Shown in pieces: positions 13,670-21,271 of a DNA stretch of 39,340 bases. The stretch comes from a virus: the IMG/VR virus record IMGVR_UViG_3300046515_000081, positions 1 through 39,340 of that record; one strand, given 5' to 3'. The translations under genes and the position numbers were made by a program. The notes below the pieces were generated by a model. It was not told the origin of the DNA. It saw nothing but the letters and a program-made list of their open reading frames with translations, and searched no databases. Each line of letters opens with the position of its first letter. Position 1 is the first letter of the stretch.

Positions 13670-14043
13670 AGGGGATCGACTTCCCCTTTCTTTGGGCAAA
13701 GGTCATCAAGACCTACCACTTCGCCCATAGTGAACTCATGAAGATGCCGCTCAAGTTCTTCTGGCTCTACGTCCGGATGGTTGAGCGGCTCGAAGCAGAC
13801 GAAGATATCCGGATGCTCGCCCTGATGACCTACTCTCAAACGGGCGAGGGGATCAAGGAGATCCACGAAAGGCTCTCGGAGCTGCGTGGTCAGATCCAGG
13901 TCTACCAGCCGGAAGTTCAGACGCTCAACCTCGACGATGACAGCCTCGATCCGACGTTCGACAAGGCTGCCCTGGATGCTCTCAAGGCCTCCATTCGCCG
14001 CGGTAAACCGAAGAAGGAAACTGAAGACGATAGCCAGGCGTAG
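13651..14043 (+). CDS. Frameshift extension of the tail chaperone (GT-like)
   Basis: This is the -1 frame portion, open from well before 13651 to the stop at 14041-14043. A shift at GGGAAAC would join residues 1-112 of the short chaperone to 130 residues here, about 242 in all. The extension contains DFPFLWAKVIKTYHFAHSELMKMPLKFFWLYVRMVERLEADEDIRML and a Lys/Asp-rich tail; the T domain normally contacts the tube and tape measure. An internal ATG at 13738 could start a 101-residue protein, but it has no good ribosome site and the first 29 codons would be lost. The fusion reading rests on the heptamer, its phase and the gene position. Confidence 0.8.
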   Translation, partial: RTGGEVKGIDFPFLWAKVIKTYHFAHSELMKMPLKFFWLYVRMVERLEADEDIRMLALMTYSQTGEGIKEIHERLSELRGQIQVYQPEVQTLNLDDDSLDPTFDKAALDALKASIRRGKPKKETEDDSQA

Positions 14044-14050
14044 TGCGCGC

Positions 14051-14079
14051 TTGGCTGTCAGTCAAATATGACTGATTGA
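14051..14079 (+). promoter_or_regulatory. 20-bp palindrome copy before the tape measure gene
   Basis: TTGGCT (14051-14056), 17 bases, then GATTGA (14074-14079); the -10 box is poor. The copy GTCAGTCAAATATGACTGAT spans 14057-14076 and ends 12 bases before the ATG, so it could also affect translation. Confidence 0.55.
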
Positions 14080-14088
14080 AGGACGAAG

Positions 14089-17000
14089 ATGGCAATTAAG
14101 GTTGAACTGGAACTCGTAGACGGCTCTTTCACGACGCGCATGCTTCATGCCGGCGAGACGGTAGCTCAGTTCAACAGGAACGTTGCGCGCTCCTCGCCAG
14201 AGCTGCGCCGGCTTGCCGCAGACGGTCAGTCCGTCGTTCGCTCCATTGGCAAGGCTGAAGAAGCCTCGCGCGGCTTCCTGGCGACCATGCGCGATGTCTC
14301 CATCGTCGTTGGCACCGCCTCGATCGCGCTTAACAAGCTCATCAACGTCCAGGACACTTGGATCGGCTCGATCGTCAAGACGAACGCCGAATTCGAGCGC
14401 CTGGTCTATCTCATGCGTGGCATGTCTGACGCTGCAGATCCGGTCAAGGATGCGGCCAACCAGGTCAACTATCTCGTCGAGGCAGCCAAGAAGTCACCTT
14501 ACTCGATGAACGCGCTGACACAGGCATTCGTCAAGCTGAAGGCGACTGGCACCGATCCGATGAACGGCTCGCTCCAGGCGCTCGAAGACGGTCTGGCTGC
14601 ATTCGGTGGCAATGACGAATCTCTCCAGCGTGTCGCACTCGGTCTGTCGCAGATGTCTGGTAAAGGCGTCGTGCAGATGGAAGAACTCCGTCAGCAGCTC
14701 GCAGAAAGCATCCCATCGGCCATGAACCTCATGGCTCAGGCAATGGGCACCTCCGTTGCCACGCTGACGTCGCGGATCTCGACCGGCACGGTCACGGCTA
14801 AGGACGCCCTTGAGCAGTTCTATCGCCAGCTCGACCTGTCGTTCGGCGGTTCGGCTGCGCGCATGATGGACACATTCAACGGCCAGCTCACCATCCTGCA
14901 GTCCAACTGGCAGCAGTGGCAGCGCCAGGTCGGCGGCCTCGATGAAGAGACTGGTCTTGCTGCGAAGGGTGGTTTCTTCGATACGCTGACGACGAAGCTG
15001 CGCACCTTCAACGAAGCGCTCTCCGGTGTGAGCGGCCAGAACTTCGCACGCGAACTCGGCCAGGATCTAACTTCGCTCCTGAACGTGCTGACCGCTGTCA
15101 TCACGAAGGCCTGGGAGTGGCGCGACGTCATCGTCACGGTTGCTGGTCTGACGATCTTCGGCAAGACGATGGCCGCCGGTGGTCGCGCTTTCATCGGCAT
15201 GATCGACAACCTGAAGGCATCGCTGACGATGTATCAGGCGACGATGGCGAACTCTGTTCGTGCCGCAAATCTTTTGGCGGCCGCGCAGGATAGGGCAGGG
15301 GTCTCCGCAGCAAGTCTCGGCCGCCTGGCTGAAATGCGTGCCGCTTACGGTCTGCGCGCGCTCATGGGACTGGCCGGTTCGCTCGCTGGTCCGCTCGGCC
15401 TGCTCGGTATCGGAATTCTCGCTGTCGCCGATCACTTCGACCTCTTCGGTCGCAAGGCAAAGGGTGCGATTGAGGAGCTGCGCGAATTCGGCCGCGCATC
15501 GAACGAGCAGCTTGGTCTGGCACAGAAGTTTGTCGAAGGCCAGCAGCAGAAGCTTGCCAACCTCTATGGCATTCGTGATCGCGCCGTTCGCGCCGCCAAG
15601 AACTTTGGCCTGACGCCGGCTCAGGACGAAGCGAACGTCAAGCAGGCGCTGATCGAGTTCGAAAAGGAATACGGCGACGAGGTTCGTCAGATAGAAGCTC
15701 AGCTCTCCAAGGACCGCCAGTCGATCAACAAGGCGCGCATCTTCAACATGGAAGAAGATGGCCGCAAGTATGTCGAGGATCAGATCCGCGAACTCGATCG
15801 CACGCTCGCCGTCGAACAGGTTGCCTACCGCAAGCGCCAGGAGCAGTTCGCCAAGGACGCGGAGGCTCGCCGCGCCAACATGAAGACCTCCGGCGAATCC
15901 GCCGCGAAGATCGAAGAAGATCTGAACGAGCGCCTCTTCAAGAACAGCAAGGAATGGCTGGAGACGCAGGCAAAGACGGTGTCGAGCTATATCGACAGCC
16001 TGAACGCCAAGGCCAACAAGGGTCCGCTGACGCAGGGCGACACTGCACTCCTCGATACCATGCTGCAGAAGATGGAAGAGATCCGTCAAAAGCAGGCGCA
16101 GCTCCGACCTGGCTTCATCCCGAATAGCGGCAAGGGTGACACCACCGCTCAGGATCTCGCGAAGGCGCAGAAGCAGCTTGCGGATGTGAAGGGTGATGTG
16201 AAGTCGCTCGGCGAACAGCTTTACACGGCCAACAAGGAACTCGCGGACTTCCAGGGCAAGTTCGCGCAGGGCGCCTTTGGCGACCAGTCGGTTACGGAAG
16301 TTCGGGAACTGAACGCTGCTATGACCGAGCAGCTCACCATCAAGAAGGCGCTCGATGACGTTGTCGAGGGCAAGAAGGATATCGAGAAGGATCTCGAGAG
16401 CGCCCGTATCAAGCTGATCCAGGAGCGCATGGAGCTCCAGTCGAAGGCAATGGGTCGCGAGCTGACTGAAGGCGAGAAGATCGCCATGCAGATCAAGGAG
16501 GGATACTACAAGGGCTTCGGCAAGAACTCTCCGGCTCTGGATGCGATCAAGCTCACCAATCAGGGCTTGAACCTACAGGCACGCCAGGCGACCAACGCCG
16601 GCGATATCATGCGCCGCAACCTCTTCGGTCAGCAGACCGTCGGTCGCATCCAGACTGTCATCGACAAGCTGAAGGAAATGGCCGGCATCATGACCGGTAT
16701 TTCCCAGGTTGCTTCTAACCCGCTCGGCTTCTCGGCGCAGGGTCTTGCAGCAGGCACGGCTCTGACCGGTGGATACGGCGGCGCTGCGAGCCTGAGCGCG
16801 CCTGTCAGTGCCAATGTCGAGCAGCTCATGGCAACCGCCATGCAGCACCTGATCTCGAAAGGCTTCAGCCAGGTCGCAGCATCCGGCATTGTTGGCAACC
16901 TGGTCGGCGAGAGCAAGCTGAACGTCAACGCGCGCGCAGTCGGTGACGGTCGCGACGGTTCTGACTCCATCGGTATCGCTCAGTGGAACTCCGATCGCGC

Positions 17001-18819
17001 TCAGAGGCTCATGGGTTTTGCTCAGCTTCAGGGCAAGAGCTGGAACGATCTGACCGTCCAGCTCGACTTCCTCGTCCACGAGCTTCAGACGTCTCACCAG
17101 GACGCCAAGTCCGCGATCAACTCCGCGCAGTCGCCGGCAGAAGCTGCTCGCGCCTTCATGAAGCTCTTCGAGCGTCCGTCCGACGAGTCCATGCGCAAGT
17201 CTGGTCCGTATCGTGCTGGCTATGCCGAGAAGGCATTCGGCATGGGCAACGGCACTGGTCCGCTGGCTTTCAAGGCTCCGGCCGCCGCGGCTGCTAATTC
17301 GAATGTCGACACTGGCGTTATCCCGACTGCAGACCCTGCACTGCAGAAGGAAATGCTCGACTATGAGCAGCAGCGTCTGAAGCTTCAGGATGACTATCTG
17401 AAGAAGGCCGCCGATCTCGACGCGCAGCAGAAACAGCTCCAGGGCGACGAGAAGGTCCAGGCCGGCAAGGATTATATCGAGACGCTAAAGGGCAAGATCG
17501 ACGCTGCCAAGCAGAGCCTCGACGGTCTCGACAAGAACTATCGCGCCACGATCAAGCTGATCGAGAAGGGCGATATCGGCACGTCCAAGGACTACAAGGA
17601 TCCGCAATACGCGGAAATGCTGCGCATCGCCAAGGAGACCGACAAGGTCGAAAACGATATGGCCGAGCGCAAGAAGGCCATGACGAGCCTTGAAAGCGGC
17701 AATGAGAAGATCAAGGAGCGCCAGCTCGAGATCGAGAAGAGGATCGCCGAATACCAGGCGAAGACCAAAGATCCGACCGCGCGCCTCGACAGCTCAGGCT
17801 TGCAGGAAATGCGCCGGCTGATGGATGACCAGGTGCGCGACACCGAGACCGTCTACGGCAAGGGCACTGAGCAGTATAAGGCAGCGATCGCACAGCGCAC
17901 ATCGATGCTCCAGCAGTTCCAGCGCCAGGAGATCTGGGCTGAGACGGCGGCCGGCGCCGAGAGATCGCAGCAGGTTCGCGTCTCACTGATGACTGAGCGC
18001 CAGCAGCGCCAGTTCGCGATGGAGCAGGAGCTTCGCGAGATCGACCAGCGTGTCGAAGCCGCTCGCAAGGCCGGTATCCTCGACGTCGAGCTGACGCGCC
18101 AGGCTGAAGCCGAGAAGGCCGCCGTTCGTCAGAAGTATGCTGCCGAAACCCCGATGACCAAGCAGATGCGCGAGTGGTCGGATCTGTCGGGCAATTTGGA
18201 AAAGGCAACGACCGGCTGGATGGACTCGATGGTGGACGGCATGGCCGGTCTCATCAACGGCACTGGCGATCTGCGCTCTGCGATCAACGGCATTGCGAAC
18301 GACCTCATCAAGATCAGCCTAAAGGCAATGATTGGCCAGATGAAGTCCGGAACGTCCGGATCTGCTGCTGCAGGTGCCGCGCCCGCCAATGGCTTCAAGG
18401 CGCTCTTCTCCAAGGTCGGCGTGCGCCACTCCGGCGGTCTGGCTGGCGAGTTCGGTGCGTCGCGCCTGGTCAATCCACAGGTGTTCAAGAACGCACGCAA
18501 GTTCCATAGCGGCGCGACGCAGATCGGCGGTCGTCGTCTGGCTCCTGGTGAGGTTCCGATCATCGCCAAGCGCGACGAAGGTATCTTCACGCCTGAGCAG
18601 ATGAAGGCTCTCGGAAGTGGCTCTATGGGCGGTGGCAACGCGATCACCATCAATGCGCCGGTCACGGTCAACTCCAGCGGCGGCACGCCTGAGCAGAACG
18701 CCGATCTTGCCAAGCAGACGGCAAAGGAAATGGAAGGAACGCTCCGCGGCGTCGTTGTCGACGAAATGCAGAAGCAGATGAAGGTTGGAAACATGCTTAA
18801 CAACGGAAGGAGGGGCTGA
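14089..18819 (+). CDS. Tape measure protein with internal tail lysozyme domain
   Basis: At 1576 residues it is by far the largest gene. The N-terminal third holds the tape-measure domain (NYLVEAAKKSPYSMNALTQAFVKLKATG through MSGKGVVQMEELRQQLAESIPSAMNLMAQAMG). Hydrophobic segments lie near 425-450 (LMGLAGSLAGPLGLLGIGILAV), and long coiled coils fill 470-860 and 1085-1400. Residues about 909-1052 form a phage tail lysozyme domain: IVGNLVGESKLN with likely catalytic Glu941, SIGIAQWNSDRAQRL, and a helical end. It sets tail length (at about 1.5 Angstrom per residue, roughly 230 nm if fully used) and is ejected into the cell wall, where the lysozyme part would open peptidoglycan. Confidence 0.93.
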   Translation: MAIKVELELVDGSFTTRMLHAGETVAQFNRNVARSSPELRRLAADGQSVVRSIGKAEEASRGFLATMRDVSIVVGTASIALNKLINVQDTWIGSIVKTNAEFERLVYLMRGMSDAADPVKDAANQVNYLVEAAKKSPYSMNALTQAFVKLKATGTDPMNGSLQALEDGLAAFGGNDESLQRVALGLSQMSGKGVVQMEELRQQLAESIPSAMNLMAQAMGTSVATLTSRISTGTVTAKDALEQFYRQLDLSFGGSAARMMDTFNGQLTILQSNWQQWQRQVGGLDEETGLAAKGGFFDTLTTKLRTFNEALSGVSGQNFARELGQDLTSLLNVLTAVITKAWEWRDVIVTVAGLTIFGKTMAAGGRAFIGMIDNLKASLTMYQATMANSVRAANLLAAAQDRAGVSAASLGRLAEMRAAYGLRALMGLAGSLAGPLGLLGIGILAVADHFDLFGRKAKGAIEELREFGRASNEQLGLAQKFVEGQQQKLANLYGIRDRAVRAAKNFGLTPAQDEANVKQALIEFEKEYGDEVRQIEAQLSKDRQSINKARIFNMEEDGRKYVEDQIRELDRTLAVEQVAYRKRQEQFAKDAEARRANMKTSGESAAKIEEDLNERLFKNSKEWLETQAKTVSSYIDSLNAKANKGPLTQGDTALLDTMLQKMEEIRQKQAQLRPGFIPNSGKGDTTAQDLAKAQKQLADVKGDVKSLGEQLYTANKELADFQGKFAQGAFGDQSVTEVRELNAAMTEQLTIKKALDDVVEGKKDIEKDLESARIKLIQERMELQSKAMGRELTEGEKIAMQIKEGYYKGFGKNSPALDAIKLTNQGLNLQARQATNAGDIMRRNLFGQQTVGRIQTVIDKLKEMAGIMTGISQVASNPLGFSAQGLAAGTALTGGYGGAASLSAPVSANVEQLMATAMQHLISKGFSQVAASGIVGNLVGESKLNVNARAVGDGRDGSDSIGIAQWNSDRAQRLMGFAQLQGKSWNDLTVQLDFLVHELQTSHQDAKSAINSAQSPAEAARAFMKLFERPSDESMRKSGPYRAGYAEKAFGMGNGTGPLAFKAPAAAAANSNVDTGVIPTADPALQKEMLDYEQQRLKLQDDYLKKAADLDAQQKQLQGDEKVQAGKDYIETLKGKIDAAKQSLDGLDKNYRATIKLIEKGDIGTSKDYKDPQYAEMLRIAKETDKVENDMAERKKAMTSLESGNEKIKERQLEIEKRIAEYQAKTKDPTARLDSSGLQEMRRLMDDQVRDTETVYGKGTEQYKAAIAQRTSMLQQFQRQEIWAETAAGAERSQQVRVSLMTERQQRQFAMEQELREIDQRVEAARKAGILDVELTRQAEAEKAAVRQKYAAETPMTKQMREWSDLSGNLEKATTGWMDSMVDGMAGLINGTGDLRSAINGIANDLIKISLKAMIGQMKSGTSGSAAAGAAPANGFKALFSKVGVRHSGGLAGEFGASRLVNPQVFKNARKFHSGATQIGGRRLAPGEVPIIAKRDEGIFTPEQMKALGSGSMGGGNAITINAPVTVNSSGGTPEQNADLAKQTAKEMEGTLRGVVVDEMQKQMKVGNMLNNGRRG

Positions 18820-19175
18820 TGGCTCTGCTCTCGTTTTACCCGCCGATCGACCCATCGCCCTCCACAGGGCGAAAGGTTGAGTTCAAGATCCTCGAGGCCG
18901 ATTTCGGGGAGGGCTATTCTCAGCCGACGCGCGATGGTGTGAACCATCGCCGACGCACGCTGACACTCACCTGGGATGCTCTCACCGACGAGCAGGCCGA
19001 GGAGATCTCCGGCTTTCTGTTCGACCGCGGCGGTGACGAAACCTTCTACTACACACCACCGCGAGAGACGAAGCCGGTGAAGTGGACGTGCAAGGACTAC
19101 AGTGACGATGTTCAGAGCGGCGGCTATCGCAAAATCAGCGCGACCTTCGTCCAGAGCTTCACACTGCAAGTTTAG
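18819..19175 (+). CDS. Minor tail protein, lambda gpM-like
   Basis: 118 residues starting at ATG 18819 on the tape measure stop (TGATG). The pattern EFKILEADFGEGYSQPTRDGVNHRRRTLTLTWDALTDEQAEEISGFL followed by ETFYYTPPRETKPVKWTCKDY is that of the Phage_min_tail (lambda M) family, a small beta-sandwich of the distal tail. In lambda it acts with L to build the tail tip ring on the end of the tube. Order after the tape measure (M, L, K, I, J) is conserved here. The end is close to the next palindrome. Confidence 0.87.
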   Translation: MALLSFYPPIDPSPSTGRKVEFKILEADFGEGYSQPTRDGVNHRRRTLTLTWDALTDEQAEEISGFLFDRGGDETFYYTPPRETKPVKWTCKDYSDDVQSGGYRKISATFVQSFTLQV

Positions 19176-19177
19176 GC

Positions 19178-19206
19178 TTTTATGTCAGTAAAAACTGACT
19201 TACAAT
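19178..19206 (+). promoter_or_regulatory. Promoter-like site with embedded 20-bp palindrome, before the L/K/I/J genes
   Basis: The copy GTCAGTAAAAACTGACTTAC (19184-19203) is identical to those at 4962 and 8674. TACAAT (19201-19206) is a good -10 box; the -35 position reads TTTTAT (19178-19183). Confidence 0.6.
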
Positions 19207-19225
19207 TTCACTTCAATCCTATGAG

Positions 19226-19942
19226 GTGAAATTGGTCACGATCTATCAATCCGCGCAGAGCCTGACGCCTGGTGAAGCAGTCTCCCTGTTCCGTATCGAC
19301 GTGTCGTCGGTCGGCGGTGGACTGCTTTATTTCGTCCAGGGCTCGGAATTTTCCGAGAAGATCAAGTTCGGCGGTATCGAGTATCAGCCGATGGACGTCG
19401 AGTTCGATGGTCTTGAGGTGACAGGGCAGGGCGCTCTGCCATCTCCCTCGATCCGATTGTCGAATACCGACGGCATTGCCCAAGCGATGATTAACACCTT
19501 CGGCGACCTTCTCGGTTGCGAGGTGCGCCGCATTCGCACGTTTAGGCGCCACCTGGACGGCCAGCCGGACGCAGATCCTTCCGCCTTCTTTGGTCCCGAC
19601 GTCTTCCTTGTTGAGCGCAAGGTCTCGGAGAACCCTGTCTACATCGAATGGGAGCTCTCGGCTTCGATCGACCAGGAAGGTCGAATGATTCCTGGTCGTG
19701 TGGCGATCCGTGACACTTGCCTCTGGCGTTACCGCGTCTGGAGCTCCGGTCAGGGCGCCTTCGACTACTCCAAGGCGCAATGCCCTTACACCGGCAATCG
19801 CTACTACGACATCAACAACCTTCCCACCACAGCATCAAAGGACCGTCCGTCGCGGACGCTGGCCTGCTGCAAGTTGCGCTTCGGAGAGAACGCAGCCTTG
19901 CCGTTCGGCGGCTTCCCAGGCGTCGGGCGTGTGAGCGCATGA
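19226..19942 (+). CDS. Minor tail protein, lambda gpL-like with cysteine cluster
   Basis: 238 residues from GTG 19226; TTG 19232, preceded by GAGGTG, is an equally plausible start and shortens it by two residues. The N-terminal part (EAVSLFRIDVSSVGGGLLYFVQGSEFSEKIKFGGIEYQPMDVEFDGLEV) is the usual L opening. Near the C-terminus Cys165, Cys186, Cys214 and Cys215 sit in the order CLWRYR...CPYTG...ACCKLRFG, matching the motif that holds a 4Fe-4S cluster in lambda L. It joins M and I/J in the tail tip. ATGA overlap with the next gene. Confidence 0.9.
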   Translation: MKLVTIYQSAQSLTPGEAVSLFRIDVSSVGGGLLYFVQGSEFSEKIKFGGIEYQPMDVEFDGLEVTGQGALPSPSIRLSNTDGIAQAMINTFGDLLGCEVRRIRTFRRHLDGQPDADPSAFFGPDVFLVERKVSENPVYIEWELSASIDQEGRMIPGRVAIRDTCLWRYRVWSSGQGAFDYSKAQCPYTGNRYYDINNLPTTASKDRPSRTLACCKLRFGENAALPFGGFPGVGRVSA

Positions 19943-20688
19943 TCCTGACAGAAGCAATTCGCGTTGCTGCTCGCGAGCACGCACGCGCCGAATACCCGAA
20001 CGAGAGCTGCGGCCTGGTCGTCAACGGTTTCTATCTGCCCTGTCGCAATGTCGCGGCCGATCCCGCGCAAGACTTCGCGATCCATCCGCAGGACCAGGTG
20101 AAGGCCTTGAGCCGCGGCAAGATTCAGATGGTGATCCACTCGCATCCGAATGGTCCAATGTCGCCTACGCAGCTCGACATGGAAGGCCAGGTCAAGTCGG
20201 GTGTTCCGTGGGCGATCATCCCGCTCGATGAGGATCGGATTGGCGAGGCGCTCATCTGGGGTGACGACACCGATATTCCGCCGCTACTTGGTCGATCCTT
20301 CGTCCACGGCATCACCGATTGCTATTCCGTCGTGCGCGACACCTACCGGCTTGGCCGCAAGGGCTGTGCTGCGCAGGGTATCGAGTGGCCGCTTGATCCG
20401 ATCATTCTCGGTGAAGTGCCGCGCGGCGATCAGTGGTGGGCTGAGGGACAGGATCTTTACTCCAAGTTCGAAGAGTTCGGCTTCCGGGCGATCAACTTCT
20501 CCGAGATCCGCCCAGGCGACGCCTTTCTCATTAAGGTTCACTCGCAGGTTCTGAACCATGCCGGCGTGCTCGTCGGTGGCGGCATGATCCTGCAGCACTT
20601 CCCGAACCGCCTGTCTTCGCGCGTTCCTGCTGGCCTCTGGGCTCGCAACGCAAACGTCTGGCTTCGGCATGAGGCAGTCAATGCGTAA
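19939..20688 (+). CDS. Tail tip peptidase, lambda gpK-like (JAB plus NlpC/P60)
   Basis: 249 residues from ATG 19939; the frame is open farther upstream, but only within the L gene. Residues 1-115 are a JAB/MPN metalloprotease domain with Glu22 (NESCGLVV) and HSHPNGPMSPTQLD giving His67, His69, Ser75 and Asp80, the full zinc set. Residues 120-249 are an NlpC/P60 cysteine peptidase with Cys128 (ITDCYSVVRDTY), His207 (LNHAGVLV) and a third polar residue near His220. Together they are lambda K. It is used in tail tip assembly and possibly peptidoglycan cleavage during entry. Both active sites look intact. Confidence 0.93.
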   Translation: MILTEAIRVAAREHARAEYPNESCGLVVNGFYLPCRNVAADPAQDFAIHPQDQVKALSRGKIQMVIHSHPNGPMSPTQLDMEGQVKSGVPWAIIPLDEDRIGEALIWGDDTDIPPLLGRSFVHGITDCYSVVRDTYRLGRKGCAAQGIEWPLDPIILGEVPRGDQWWAEGQDLYSKFEEFGFRAINFSEIRPGDAFLIKVHSQVLNHAGVLVGGGMILQHFPNRLSSRVPAGLWARNANVWLRHEAVNA

Positions 20689-21268
20689 GGTCTATCTGCA
20701 CGGCGCCCTTGGCGAGAAATACGGCCACGAGTTCGATCTGGAGGTTGAAACCGCCTCTGAGGCCGTCCGTGCGCTCGGTGTCAATTTCCGAGAGTTCGCA
20801 ACCGACATTCGATCGGGTGAATGGCATGTCATCCGCGGCGATCTCGACGGCGGCATGGATCTGGACATCGACATGTGCGTCGGCTTTCGGCTTGGCGCTG
20901 CACCGCTGCATATCGTGCCTGTGATCGCAGGCTCCAAGAACAATGGGCTGCTCAAGATTGTGCTCGGCGTCGCCCTGATCGGCGCTGCCTTCCTGGTGCC
21001 TGGTGGTATGGCGGCTGCCGTTCCGTTCACCGGCGGCATGCTGAAGGCAGGCAACCTCGCCATGATCGGTCTGGCGCTCGCTGCATCCGGCGTTTCGACC
21101 ATGCTGACCCCTGAGAGCAAAAGCGAGGACAGCGAGGAGAGCTACATCTTCTCCGGTCCCGGCAACAACTACGCCAACGGCTCCACCATCCCGATTGTCT
21201 ACGGCGAAGTCATCACCGGTGGCGTGATGATCTCGGCTGGCATCGACGTCGAACAGCTCGGAAACTAG
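20681..21268 (+). CDS. Tail assembly protein, lambda gpI-like
   Basis: 195 residues from ATG 20681, chosen over ATG 20669 because GAGG at 20671-20674 is well spaced and the protein then opens MRKVYLHGALGEKYGHEFDLEV, the usual I/K start with a ubiquitin-like first domain. A hydrophobic helical pair follows (LLKIVLGVALIGAAFLVPGG and NLAMIGLALAASGVSTML, about 90-145), then a Ser/Glu linker and the end phrase SGPGNNYANGSTIPIVYGEVITGGVMISAGI, a hallmark of this family. It overlaps the K gene by 8 bases and precedes J by 3. In lambda, I is needed for tail tip formation but is not in the mature tail. Confidence 0.9.
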   Translation: MRKVYLHGALGEKYGHEFDLEVETASEAVRALGVNFREFATDIRSGEWHVIRGDLDGGMDLDIDMCVGFRLGAAPLHIVPVIAGSKNNGLLKIVLGVALIGAAFLVPGGMAAAVPFTGGMLKAGNLAMIGLALAASGVSTMLTPESKSEDSEESYIFSGPGNNYANGSTIPIVYGEVITGGVMISAGIDVEQLGN

Positions 21269-21271
21269 CCC

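Noticed and set aside
13738-14043. Independent 101-residue gene starting at ATG 13738
   Set aside because: No convincing ribosome site, and the reading frame continues upstream to the GGGAAAC slippery site, so it is better explained as the frameshift extension.
16801-16820. GTCAGT-like words inside the tape measure gene (also near 14225)
   Set aside because: They lack the second half-site and the 20-bp dyad, so they are chance hexamers.
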